The notes beneath the pieces are model-generated. The model saw only the letters and a list, made by a program, of their open reading frames with translations. It was not told the DNA's origin and ran no database searches. A DNA stretch of 64,000 nucleotides from Rossellomorea arthrocnemi (GTDB taxonomy: Bacteria > Bacillota > Bacilli > Bacillales > Bacillaceae_B). Numbering within the stretch: position 1 is the stretch's first letter; each line of letters starts with the position of its first letter. Below, in pieces: positions 34,501 through 41,546 of the stretch. A program made the position numbers and the translations under genes. Location of the stretch: positions 334,419-398,418 of the forward strand of contig NZ_CAJGBF010000003.1 of NCBI RefSeq assembly GCF_904424705.1. The letters run 5' to 3'.

Positions 34501-36128
34501 ATTTCAGCTTATCAAATCAAACGGCCACGCTAAGAGGAACTGTGCGTGATGATGGCAATAATCAGCCGATTCAATCAGCTCTTGTCCAAGTCTTTAGAAT
34601 CGGAACAACTATCCCAATCGCTTCAGTTCTTACAAATGGTTTGGGTGAGTATGTATTGGAAGGTTTGGATCCGAGGGAGTACAGGGTTGTCTTCTCGGCA
34701 GATGGATATACGAGTGAAGTATTTAGAATATTCCTAATGAATGGTGAAATCCGGACGTTGAATGTTGATCTCGGTCGTCAACCGGCCACCATTAGGGGAA
34801 GGGTGACTGATGCGAATACAGGAGAACCCATTCAAAGTGCCGGCGTCATAACGGTCATTAGTGGGAGCGGTATTGTGGTTGCGTCAACACTTACAGATCA
34901 GGAAGGGAATTATATCTTAACGGGGCTTGCCCCTGGTGATTATAACGTAATCTTCTCTGCGGATGGTTACGTCAGACAGACCGTCATGATCACATTACGG
35001 CCAAATGAAACGGTTATTCTCAATGCGGCATTAGAATCAGATCCGGCTTCCCTGACGGGAAATGTGCGAGATGCTGATACCCTGTCTGCAATTGAGAATG
35101 CACTCATCCAGGTTTTCACGGCTGATGGAACACTTTTAGCAACAACACTTACAGACATGAACGGAAACTATACGATAACAGGCTTACCGGGAGGGAGTGT
35201 TGTTGTCATAGCCAGAGCAATAGGATACCAAAGTCAGTTACGGACGGTCACGGTTACTAGGGGAACCGCGACAACTCTCAACTTCATATTAGAAGACAAT
35301 CCAGCAAGTGTCAGGGGAACCGTGACAGACATTCAAACAGGGCAACCCATTTCGCAAGTTCTTATACAAATCTTTCCTATCGGTTCAGAAGTGCCTATCC
35401 GTTCAACGCTATCAGATCCATTTGGATTCTATATCTTGACTGGCTTACCTCCGGGAACTTACGTCCTCAGATTCACCGCTTCAGGATATCCTGTTAAAGA
35501 GGTAACCATCGTTTTGCAGGAAGGAGAGATCCGCCAGTTGAATGTTCAATTGGGGGAAATCGCGCCTCCGCCGCCAGTGAAGCTGAGACCTGAATGTATA
35601 GCGGTTGAAAAAGTATATGATTGGGTCATCGCTACCCATAATGTAACACAGGGAGTCGGCTTAACTGCCGGCTGCAGAGAACTGGTGGATGAACTTCTTG
35701 CTAGAGGAGAGGGAATAAGTGTTCAGTGTCACCTCAAGCCTACTGTTGATCCAGGTTGTTCTCTCATTTCATTCGAAAGTGGGAACCCGGGCTTTGTTGA
35801 AATCCGTGGGGAAGCGACACTGCTTGTTACCATTCAATCACGAGTGAATGATGAAGCATGCACGATGGAAGTCCCGGTCTTTTTTGATAAAAGGGTTGCG
35901 ATTTGCTTACCAGAAGGAATGGATGAGGGAAATGTAAACTGTTCAATCGTGGACATTAAATGTCGTGAGAAGGAAGGAAGTCTCACACGAGAGCAAGTAC
36001 ATGTCCAATTCAGTGCATGTGTGGAGATAGAGATACTTCACCCTGTTATTCTTGAAGTACTAGGAACATTTTGTACCCCAAGAACAGTTGTAAAACGGGC
36101 AGAAGAGGAAGACGATATGTGTTACTAA
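28572..36128 (+). CDS. Giant repeat protein: 23 carboxypeptidase-regulatory-like domains, Cys-rich C-terminus
   Basis: 2518 residues. AAAGGAGG at 28557-28564 sits eight bases before the GTG at 28572 and decides the start (MAFPSNAQY). Order: a unique N-terminal domain (about 1-225), a DUF11-like beta domain (about 225-350; VSVTNTGLSQATSVFLDD), 23 tandem repeats of about 86 residues (352-2330; pattern PGxIxGxV..D, TxxxGxYxxxxLxPGxYxV), a proline linker, and a 188-residue C-terminal domain with all 11 cysteines, ending MCY. The repeats fit the CarboxypepD_reg/CnaB-like beta-sandwich. I see no signal peptide, LPXTG, SLH or membrane anchor. A spore-surface or cell-surface fibre is my inference; the C-terminal Cys pattern recalls SPOCS-like spore-envelope domains. 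Confidence 0.9.
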   Translation: MAFPSNAQYTPMLVGGTPLFDVLGDESPVSTDIVGNSSFPAGFFAYDGTNVYFRLRLNGDPRNNQLTGFRNFTWGVLINTTGVAGTYDWLFNVDGLNNRVNLIQNTVKFVNSWNDPAEGTGGGNPNFSQPITNFNFARVTPADSSIGGNQNFFLDWFLPASTVFSFLGINASTAIRAIYFTSANANNYNKDSLRTSEGFSFSNAFTDPITPNQADIRAKLATNKVLNSGPQSVVLGQQATWTGTVSVTNTGLSQATSVFLDDIIGPDQVNSFVVNTTSQGLTTYNPAAKLLTWNIGNLNPGAAATLTFTLNGAFTTSGSRNLDRVQATGFDSSSGNAIQSNTSVVSITVQQTATINGTITDQSTGLVLPNTTVSLLQGMSTIATTQSNASGFYTFTSVVPGNYTVQAARTNYVTGTANVSATAGTSISANIALAPQPSTISGNVSSGGPINNATVQLLNNSGTLVDSTVTNAGGNYSFFNVIPGIYNVSVMASGFQSQLKSVTTEPNQASVVNFTLVANPGSISGTVRDTTDNTPIPIANVELLDTNGIPIANTTTNGSGQYSFDNLAPGNYQVRSFATNYSTTTVSAAVTAGNNTVTNIFLEPNPGLIQGTVVDGATLGAIAGASVQAVNSQNVIVANTTTNGSGQYSFDSLLPGSYSLIFTADGYGTQNLGALVVSNTTTTVNVFLSRLAGALVGTVQDLNAVPIAGATVTVFQNNIQIGSVITDANGNYMVSGLPSGSYTVVVSAPNYTTETVAAVIEIGQTTTVNVTLNENPGTLTGFVRDTNNDPIAGGSVTVQISTGAGIIVATTVTAPDGSYTVPNLAPGNYTVVAAASNFQAAAQGVTIVSNTTSIVNFNLAADPGSISGIVTNAQTGTPIIGANVQVRIVDSSGAVIATVLSNENGQYVVNGLAPGIYTVVVSAPNYQTNAATVQVSSNQTIDGSIALQPDPGQITGTVLDSAGSNPIPGASVSIVNSSGNLITTVLTDSNGVFMVVGLAPDNYTVNVFANNFQNGTVGALVTSGQTTPVSVSLDPNPGFITGTVSPIVPNTIIQLRDVNNVLIDSVVSNQDGTFSFNNLTPGTYTILAAAPNYSTAQAGVSVLANQTSTVVLTLVPNPGTVSGIVTDNIGNPIVNAIVQIFDQNNILIGSGFTDSSGQYIVGNLPSGSFNVVVNSPGFGQVIAGINIGVGQDLTGVNIILIPNPGIINGQIINLTTGDPITGATVVIIDGVSQIPVATTTTSTFGNYSVSGLAPGSYIVSASKLNFTTEQTGAIVLSDSATRADLALGENPGNISGNVEDTNGNPITGNGIQISVFNENNVIVVSFLANSDGTYTVPSLAPGTYFVSGNAPGFSSSTVSAIVLSNQTTNVTNVLAANPVMLTVQVLIQNTATPIGGSTVTIRHPNNIPIATGITDENGYVTFFSLPTGTLNITADAESFGTDTKSIIGGPGDILFAELSLVPNPGQIQGFISNLANGEAISNAVIQLYDLTNVLVQTTVSNQNGEYAFSGITEGVYTVIANATDFGPESAGAIVTSNQTSFLSFALSPNPGIVQGFVRNSVTLDPIEGATVVVRELSGSGPVIFTTITDSAGFFQTTTLSPRVYVLVGSSPDFGSNSVSAEVTNGGVTNVEILLTPNPGSLTGTVRDAQSMQPLTDTLVRVIDNQGTVVASVQTTVDGTYLIQGLAEGTYSVSAINTGYQSLIQQVNILPNSTTLLDFNLLANPATLSGTVIDAVYQSPLTGVIVEVYLAGTDILVRRVLTDENGDYLIEGLPQGTFDVKAQLQNYAISVNTVFLSPGESEELNIALIPFPATVQGTIRDAVTQGPVSGALIKVVIPNTDIVVGSIITSSDGTYSIGNLPAGSYNVVISADGYATVVIPVILVPNGTETVNADLVSNPAGISGSVFNAQTAVGIPMALVRVFNSDGVFITSTLTDDNGFYVISGLAQGQYTVLASADGFGDQIGIVTLSPGETANLDFSLSNQTATLRGTVRDDGNNQPIQSALVQVFRIGTTIPIASVLTNGLGEYVLEGLDPREYRVVFSADGYTSEVFRIFLMNGEIRTLNVDLGRQPATIRGRVTDANTGEPIQSAGVITVISGSGIVVASTLTDQEGNYILTGLAPGDYNVIFSADGYVRQTVMITLRPNETVILNAALESDPASLTGNVRDADTLSAIENALIQVFTADGTLLATTLTDMNGNYTITGLPGGSVVVIARAIGYQSQLRTVTVTRGTATTLNFILEDNPASVRGTVTDIQTGQPISQVLIQIFPIGSEVPIRSTLSDPFGFYILTGLPPGTYVLRFTASGYPVKEVTIVLQEGEIRQLNVQLGEIAPPPPVKLRPECIAVEKVYDWVIATHNVTQGVGLTAGCRELVDELLARGEGISVQCHLKPTVDPGCSLISFESGNPGFVEIRGEATLLVTIQSRVNDEACTMEVPVFFDKRVAICLPEGMDEGNVNCSIVDIKCREKEGSLTREQVHVQFSACVEIEILHPVILEVLGTFCTPRTVVKRAEEEDDMCY

Positions 36129-36135
36129 TAAGTAT

Positions 36136-36168
36136 GAGGTGTTCTCCCATGGAGAGCATCTCTCTTTA
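36136..36168 (+). terminator. Terminator of the giant repeat gene
   Basis: GAGGTGTTCTCC, CAT loop, GGAGAGCATCTC: a 12-bp stem with two G-U pairs, then TCTTTAGTT. It starts 8 bases after the stop. Confidence 0.75.
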
Positions 36169-36363
36169 GTTGGAATACTTGGATTGAAAATATCACCTCG
36201 TTAATAAAAAAAGCGCTGTCATGCTCGAACTCAAAAGAATGTTTCGCTAATAATATAAAATGACCGCAGAAGTCCTGATATTAGGAAGACATACCCCCTA
36301 AGGAGTTCCAAATTGCCACCATCCTTGCATCTACATCCAATTCAAAGTTTAAGATGACATAAT

Positions 36364-36389
36364 GTTTCAAAATGCGACAATAAGGGTAT
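36364..36389 (+). promoter_or_regulatory. SigB-type general stress promoter
   Basis: GTTTCA, 14 bases, GGGTAT. This matches the B. subtilis SigB consensus GTTTAA-N12-15-GGGTAT with one mismatch. It precedes an osmolyte uptake operon, a typical SigB target (opuE in B. subtilis). Confidence 0.7.
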
Positions 36390-36432
36390 AAGAATGTTGG
36401 CGCATTTATACGGTAATACTAACTCCGTGGGT

Positions 36433-36470
36433 CGTCAGGATTATTCTAGATCCTGGACGGCTTTTGTTTT
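36433..36470 (+). terminator. Terminator-like hairpin inside the osmolyte operon leader
   Basis: CGTCAGGAT and ATCCTGGACG pair with one bulge and an 8-nt loop, followed by CTTTTGTTTT. It lies between the SigB promoter and the first ribosome binding site, so it could attenuate the operon. A leftover terminator is the alternative. Confidence 0.5.
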
Positions 36471-36504
36471 GACCAAAAATAATGAGATAAAGGAGGATAT
36501 ACCT

Positions 36505-37155
36505 TTGGAGAAATGGATGAAATTCCTCGAAGTCAATGCACCCCGGATTCTTGACCTCACGATAGAGCATGCAGTGCTCGTGGGACTTGCCATTATTGTA
36601 GCACTATTAATTGGGGTACCTTTGGGGATTTATTTAACGACTAATGATTATTTGGCGGAGACGGTTTTACAAATTGCCTCTGTCATGCTGACGATTCCGA
36701 GTATTGCCCTTTTTGGAGTGATGATTCCGATCTTTTCTATCATTAATCAGGGAATTGGATTTGTGCCAGCATTTGTAGCGTTGGTTCTCTATTCCCAACT
36801 TCCAATCATACGGAATACATATACAGCGATCCGGAATGTGAGTCCCCAAATGCGCGATGCAGCGAAGGGGGTTGGGATGAAGACCCATCAACGCCTTTTA
36901 AGAGTTGAGATCCCAAATGCCTTTCCGGTTATTATGGCGGGCATACGCACTGCTGTAGTCATGAATATAGGAATTGGAGTAATAGCGGCATACATAGGTG
37001 CTGGTGGACTTGGTGTTCTGATCACTCAGGGGATTTCCCGAGGCGACAACTACTTGATCATCAGTGGATCTGTTGCAGTGGCGATTCTGGCCATGATTGC
37101 CGACGCCATATTACTATGGATCCAAAAACGCTATACCCCGAAAAGCATTGCATAA
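36505..37155 (+). CDS. Osmoprotectant ABC transporter permease 1 (OpuC-type)
   Basis: 216-residue inner-membrane permease with about five or six helices. It carries the BPD_transp_1 motif with the EAA loop YTAIRNVSPQMRDAAKGVGM and the helix GIRTAVVMNIGIGVIAAYIGAGGLGV typical of OpuCB/OpuCD. AAAGGAGG at 36489-36496 decides the TTG at 36505 (MEKWMKFLEV); a longer in-frame reading from 36394 would include the leader hairpin. It is followed by ATPase, second permease and lipoprotein genes, an order (permease-ATPase-permease-SBP) different from B. subtilis opuC. Role: glycine betaine, carnitine or choline uptake. Confidence 0.9.
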   Translation: MEKWMKFLEVNAPRILDLTIEHAVLVGLAIIVALLIGVPLGIYLTTNDYLAETVLQIASVMLTIPSIALFGVMIPIFSIINQGIGFVPAFVALVLYSQLPIIRNTYTAIRNVSPQMRDAAKGVGMKTHQRLLRVEIPNAFPVIMAGIRTAVVMNIGIGVIAAYIGAGGLGVLITQGISRGDNYLIISGSVAVAILAMIADAILLWIQKRYTPKSIA

Positions 37156-37173
37156 AGTGAATGAGGTGAAGAA

Positions 37174-38166
37174 ATGATTACGTTTGATCAAACTACTAAA
37201 ACATACGAAGGTGGTGTGACGGCGGTTAAAGGTGTCGACTTTACCGTGGAAGAAGGTCACATCGTCGTATTACTTGGACCATCGGGTTGTGGAAAGACCA
37301 CTTTATTACGGATGGTGAATCGACTGGAGTCGATAACTGATGGGAAAATCATTATCGATGGTCAGGATTCAATGGAATTAGATCAGATTGAACTGCGCAG
37401 GAAAATCGGCTACGTCATTCAAAGTAACGGTCTGTTTCCAAATATGACGATAGAAGAGAACGTCATGATTGTCCCTGACATGTTAGGTTGGGGGAAGAAG
37501 GAAAAGAAAGAGCGATTCAATAAGCTTATGGATATGATTGGACTAAGCGGGGATGACTTCGGTAAAAGATATCCTCACGAATTATCCGGTGGACAGCAGC
37601 AACGGATTGGTGTCATTCGTGCATTGGCCGCCGATCCTCCCGTTATGTTGATGGATGAGCCGTTTGGCGCATTGGATCCGATTATTCGTGAAAAAATTCA
37701 GGATGAATTCCTGCAGATTCAACGTGAAGTGAAGAAAACCATCTTGTTTGTAAGCCATGATATCGATGAGGCGATTAAGATGGCTGACAAGATTGTATTA
37801 TTACGGGGAGGAGAAATCATGCAGTATGATACTCCCTCAGAGATGCTTGTCCGTCCTAAGAGTGACTTTGTGTATGAGTTCTTCGGGAAAGACCGAGCGA
37901 TTAAGAGTCTCAGTCTGCATACGATATCCGATTTGGAGAATATCATAGGATTAGAAAATGTCGATGAAACGATTCTTGATACAAAAACAATCAATGTCCG
38001 CCATGATCTCAGAAATACATTGTCGATGCTTTTGAACCAGGAAGCTGATCAAGTGATTGTGACGGATGATCAAGGAAATAAATTAGGTGCGATAACCATC
38101 GATCTTGTTCAGAAGTATCTTCATTATGAAATCAAAGGAAAATCGAACTCGGTTCAGGAAGGATGA
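37174..38166 (+). CDS. Osmoprotectant ABC transporter ATP-binding protein (OpuCA-like)
   Basis: 330-residue ATPase. Walker A GPSGCGKTTLL, Q-loop YVIQSNGLFPNMT, signature LSGGQQQRIGVIRALA, Walker B VMLMDEPFGALDP and the H-switch FVSHDIDEA are all intact. After about residue 240 comes a regulatory tail with a single CBS-like half (NTLSMLLNQEADQVIVTDDQGNKLGAITID), shorter than the paired CBS module of typical OpuCA, which senses ionic strength. GAGGTGAAG precedes the ATG. It lies between the two permease genes, with an 18-base gap before and a 4-base gap after. Confidence 0.93.
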   Translation: MITFDQTTKTYEGGVTAVKGVDFTVEEGHIVVLLGPSGCGKTTLLRMVNRLESITDGKIIIDGQDSMELDQIELRRKIGYVIQSNGLFPNMTIEENVMIVPDMLGWGKKEKKERFNKLMDMIGLSGDDFGKRYPHELSGGQQQRIGVIRALAADPPVMLMDEPFGALDPIIREKIQDEFLQIQREVKKTILFVSHDIDEAIKMADKIVLLRGGEIMQYDTPSEMLVRPKSDFVYEFFGKDRAIKSLSLHTISDLENIIGLENVDETILDTKTINVRHDLRNTLSMLLNQEADQVIVTDDQGNKLGAITIDLVQKYLHYEIKGKSNSVQEG

Positions 38167-38170
38167 TTAG

Positions 38171-38908
38171 GTGAATACCAAAAAGGTTGTCAGCAATATT
38201 GTTCGATTTGTGGTGTATGCATTGGTCATCCTGTTTTTTGCCTGGGCGATTAAAAATCAATATTTTGACTATATGTTCAGTCAATCCAAGACATTTCTCC
38301 ATTTATTGAAACAGCATCTTCAGCTGGTATTAGTGTCATCTTTATTAGCCCTTGTCGTTGCGGTTCCTACAGGGATATTGATTACTCGAAAAAAGTTCAG
38401 GAGAGCAGAGTGGATTGTGTCGAATACAGTCAATTTTGGTCAAACCATTCCGAGTTTAGCCGTTCTTGCCCTGATGATCAGTATATTGGGTATCGGTTTC
38501 AAAACAGCTATATTCGCACTGTTTATTTATTCTCTTTTACCGATTTACCGAAATACGGTTGCAGGGATTGACTCGATTGATGAGAACCTGATAGATGCAG
38601 CGAGAGGAATGGGAATGAAGCCATATCAAATCCTTTTCCGCATTGAATTGCCAAATGCAGCATACTCGATCCTGGCAGGTATAAGAACAGCTGTGGTATT
38701 GAATATTGGAACAGCTGCTCTTGCTTATGTCGTGGGAGGGGGAGGATTGGGTGTCTGGATTTTTACAGGTATTCAATTGTTTGATAATGGTTACTTAATA
38801 TCAGGAGCCATTCCGGTCACCATCCTTGCCATCCTTGTAGATTTACTTTTGAGACTGGTAGAACGGCTCGTCGTTCCTAAAGGGACCAAACAAACATTGG
38901 AAATGTAA
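38171..38908 (+). CDS. Osmoprotectant ABC transporter permease 2 (OpuC-type)
   Basis: 245-residue permease. Helices include VYALVILFFAWAI near the N-terminus and GIRTAVVLNIGTAALAYVVGGGGLGVWIF; the EAA loop reads DSIDENLIDAARGMGMKPYQILF. It starts at a GTG four bases after the ATPase stop, with GGAAGG inside the ATPase gene, so translation is coupled. Compared with permease 1 it has an extra N-terminal helix. Together they should form the heterodimeric channel. Confidence 0.9.
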   Translation: MNTKKVVSNIVRFVVYALVILFFAWAIKNQYFDYMFSQSKTFLHLLKQHLQLVLVSSLLALVVAVPTGILITRKKFRRAEWIVSNTVNFGQTIPSLAVLALMISILGIGFKTAIFALFIYSLLPIYRNTVAGIDSIDENLIDAARGMGMKPYQILFRIELPNAAYSILAGIRTAVVLNIGTAALAYVVGGGGLGVWIFTGIQLFDNGYLISGAIPVTILAILVDLLLRLVERLVVPKGTKQTLEM

Positions 38909-38926
38909 CAGCAGGAGGTGAGATTT

Positions 38927-39832
38927 ATGAAACAAAAGCTAAAATGGGTTGGGATCATAACCCTTATACTAATGCTTTCCGCTTGTTCGAACGTGGGGAT
39001 AGGCGGCAAGCAAATATCCGTTGGGGGCAAGAACTTTACCGAGCAATACTTGCTTTCCGAGATGACGGCATTTCTTCTTAAAGATAAGGGTTTTAAAGTC
39101 AAGCAAATGAACAATCTTGGAAGTACTGTCGTGAGGAAGGCGTTGGAAAACGAGCAAGTGGATATGATGTGGGAATATACGGGAACAGCCTTGATCACCT
39201 ATATGGGGAAAGATCCGATGTCAGATCCACAGAAAACCTTTGAAAAAGTAAAAGAGCTGGATGCAAAAAGGGGAATTCATTGGATGAATATGTCCAATGT
39301 GAATAACACTTACGCACTTGCCATGAATAAGGATCAGGCAAAGGAACTGGGAATTGAAACAATCAGTGATTTGGCTGAATATGTCAATAGTCATCCCGGT
39401 GAATTAATGATGGCATCTGATGCTGAATTTGCCAATCGAGCTGATGGACTTCCGGGAGTGGAGGAAACGTATGGGTTCGAATTCGGTTCCGGACAGATCA
39501 AACAGATGGATCTTGGTCTGACTCAAAGGGCGTTAAATAATCGTCAGGTGGATGTATCGGTTGCCTTTGAGACGGATGCTACCATAGTGGACTATGACCT
39601 TATTACATTGAAGGATGACAAGAGTTTCTTCCCTCCTTACCGGGCAGCTGTCAGCATAAACAAAGAGGTATATAAAAAGTATCCTGAAATAAAGAAAATC
39701 ACTGCAAAATTATCTGAAAAGCTTAATAGTGATATAATGCGCGAACTGAATTACAAAGTGGATATCGAAGGAAATAGCGTATCCGTTGTTGCGCATGATT
39801 GGCTGGTGGAAAACGACTTAATAAAAGAATAA
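38927..39832 (+). CDS. Osmoprotectant-binding lipoprotein (OpuCC-like)
   Basis: 301-residue extracellular solute-binding protein. A lysine-rich N-terminus, hydrophobic stretch and lipobox LSAC (Cys at about 21) direct lipid anchoring. The mature part begins ISVGGKNFTEQYLLSEM, the hallmark of the OpuAC/QAT family, with aromatic residues for a quaternary ammonium cage (MMWEYTGTAL; WMNMSNVNNTYALAM). I choose the ATG at 38927, eight bases after AGGAGG, over a GTG that overlaps it. Last gene of the operon, followed by a strong terminator. Confidence 0.93.
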   Translation: MKQKLKWVGIITLILMLSACSNVGIGGKQISVGGKNFTEQYLLSEMTAFLLKDKGFKVKQMNNLGSTVVRKALENEQVDMMWEYTGTALITYMGKDPMSDPQKTFEKVKELDAKRGIHWMNMSNVNNTYALAMNKDQAKELGIETISDLAEYVNSHPGELMMASDAEFANRADGLPGVEETYGFEFGSGQIKQMDLGLTQRALNNRQVDVSVAFETDATIVDYDLITLKDDKSFFPPYRAAVSINKEVYKKYPEIKKITAKLSEKLNSDIMRELNYKVDIEGNSVSVVAHDWLVENDLIKE

Positions 39833-39845
39833 CCTGTTATGCGGG

Positions 39846-39880
39846 AGGACTAAATCATATTATGGTTTAGTCCTTTATCT
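39846..39880 (+). terminator. Terminator of the osmoprotectant operon
   Basis: AGGACTAAA and TTTAGTCCT with further CATA/TATG pairing inside, then TTATCTATTT. Confidence 0.87.
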
Positions 39881-39985
39881 ATTTGAAATGACTTATTATA
39901 GCTCATTCGTCTAAGCAGAAAATGGGGAAATGAATAATCTGTAATAAACATGTCCTGTTCAAGGCTGCATTGGAGGAATGAATAA

Positions 39986-40723
39986 ATGAAACCGACTGTA
40001 TCTATCGTAATCCCTTTTTATAATTGTCCATATGTCGATCAGGCGATTCGAAGTGCATTGAATCAAACGTATTCTCGTATCGAGGTCATTGTTGTGGATG
40101 ATGGTTCAACAGAAGAGCTTGGAAAATTAACTCGTTTCATGGATCGGATTACGTATATCAGGAAAGAGAACGGTGGGACAGCAACTGCTTTAAATGAAGG
40201 AATCAAACGATCGAGTGGAGAATACATTGCATGGCTAAGTTCAGATGATCATTTTGATGAGCGAAAGGTAGAAGAGCAATTGGATTTTATGCTAAGGAGA
40301 GGAGCCAAGGCGAGTTTTCATAATTATGATTATGTTAATAAGGATAATGAAGTATTACTTCCATTCGTTGGGAAAAGGATTACTAGTGCAGAAGAAATTT
40401 ACCTGACAATAATGAACGTTAATCCTATCAACGGGTGTTCGGTCATGATTCATAAGGATGTGTTCAAAGATGTAGGTTATTTCAGTCCAAATCTAAAATT
40501 CACTCAAGATTATGAAATGTGGTGCCGCATGCTCATTAATGGCTACGTCATGTATTATTTGGATGAAGTATTATTGAAATATCGATCACATTCTGAATCC
40601 GGAACGAGTAAGCACCCTGACAAAATGAAAAAGGAAGTCTTCGTCATAAAGCATCACTATCATTCTAAGATTCATCAATATGCACTCCAACATTCAGCTC
40701 TGTTAAAAAGCATCAAATTCTAA
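39986..40723 (+). CDS. Family 2 (GT-A) glycosyltransferase
   Basis: 245-residue GT2 enzyme. It shows VSIVIPFYNCPYVDQAIRSAL at the N-terminus, the nucleotide-binding VIVVDDGSTEE, KENGGTATALNEGI, the metal-binding YIAWLSSDDHFDE (DxD-like SDD), and a QDYEMWCRM motif with the likely catalytic base. No membrane helix, so a cytoplasmic enzyme using a nucleotide sugar. The acceptor is unknown and no polysaccharide genes adjoin it. GGAGGAATGAATAA precedes the ATG. Confidence 0.92.
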   Translation: MKPTVSIVIPFYNCPYVDQAIRSALNQTYSRIEVIVVDDGSTEELGKLTRFMDRITYIRKENGGTATALNEGIKRSSGEYIAWLSSDDHFDERKVEEQLDFMLRRGAKASFHNYDYVNKDNEVLLPFVGKRITSAEEIYLTIMNVNPINGCSVMIHKDVFKDVGYFSPNLKFTQDYEMWCRMLINGYVMYYLDEVLLKYRSHSESGTSKHPDKMKKEVFVIKHHYHSKIHQYALQHSALLKSIKF

Positions 40724-40817
40724 ATTATAGCAGTATCATAAGTATATGATTTGTTTCCAAAATCCCTTAAATTACTTTGTTAAGTTTCTTAAGTAACCGA
40801 TCATACAATCGTATTAT

Positions 40818-40846
40818 TTGACATATGACACCGTGTCACATAAAGT
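40818..40846 (+). promoter_or_regulatory. SigA promoter of the tetR-MFS operon
   Basis: TTGACA (consensus -35) and TAAAGT with a 17-base spacer. The palindrome TGACACCGTGTCA fills the spacer, so a bound repressor would exclude polymerase. Confidence 0.8.
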
Positions 40847-40882
40847 GGACAATGTTCCATGTGACGCGGTGTCACTTTTTTT
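40826..40882. promoter_or_regulatory. Twin TetR operators that also form a terminator hairpin
   Basis: Site 1, TGACACCGTGTCACAT, is palindromic at its core. Site 2, ATGTGACGCGGTGTCA at 40859-40874, is its reverse complement with one difference. As DNA they are two operators, one inside the promoter and one past the start site. As RNA they would pair into a 16-bp stem around 17 bases, followed at once by a C and seven T: an intrinsic-terminator shape just before the tetR start. Since only the second half is transcribed from the mapped promoter, the terminator would act only on read-through RNA. Confidence 0.7.
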
Positions 40883-40903
40883 GTGAGGGAGGAATGGAAA
40901 CAA

Positions 40904-41524
40904 GTGCCGAAGCCTACATTCTTTAATTTAAAGGAAGAAAAAAGAAACGTATTGGTGGAAGCAGCCAAAAAAGAGTTCTCCAGGGTATCTTTGTATGATG
41001 CATCTATCACAAATATCCTGAAGACTGCTGGAATTCCCAGGGGCAGCTTTTATCAATACTTTGAAAATAAAGAGGATGCCTTTTTCTACCTTGTTGGTGA
41101 ACATGCCCGCAAGCGGTTTGAAACGTTCATTACTTTGTTGAAAACCCATGAGGGTGATTTATTCGAAGCCACAAGAGTCATGTTCCAAACTATGCTGGAA
41201 TTTTCATATGAAAATGGGCAAAATAACTTTATTCGGAATGTTTTGTTGAATATGAACTACAAAATAGAGAAAACTTTCACTCAGAATTTAACTAAGGAGA
41301 CGATCGATCAGCGGTATGGGGAAATTTTACGGTTGGTGAATAGAAAACAATTCAATATTGAAAATAAAATGGATTTGTATCATGTACTGCAAATCCTGTC
41401 TGCCGTTACATTTCATAATCTTGTTCAGAGCATCGCCGAAGAATTGACGCTTGAAGAAGCAATGAAAAAATACATGAAAGAAGTCAATATGATTAAAAGA
41501 GGATTGTGTAAATCCTGGTCATAA
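40904..41524 (+). CDS. TetR-family regulator of the adjacent MFS pump
   Basis: 206-residue repressor. It begins MPKPTFFNLKEEKR, a common start of this subfamily; the HTH is ITNILKTAGIPRGSFYQYFENKEDAFFYL. The GTG at 40904 is chosen because GGGAGGAA lies about ten bases upstream. The MFS gene follows after 22 bases. Operators in its own promoter imply autoregulation, with induction by a pump substrate. The ligand is unknown. Confidence 0.92.
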   Translation: MPKPTFFNLKEEKRNVLVEAAKKEFSRVSLYDASITNILKTAGIPRGSFYQYFENKEDAFFYLVGEHARKRFETFITLLKTHEGDLFEATRVMFQTMLEFSYENGQNNFIRNVLLNMNYKIEKTFTQNLTKETIDQRYGEILRLVNRKQFNIENKMDLYHVLQILSAVTFHNLVQSIAEELTLEEAMKKYMKEVNMIKRGLCKSWS

Positions 41525-41546
41525 TCCGATAGAAAGAAGGGAGAAC

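Noticed and set aside
28572..36128. Minus-strand and alternate-frame open readings inside the giant gene
   Set aside because: They are short, lack ribosome binding sites and arise from the repetitive composition of the coding strand.
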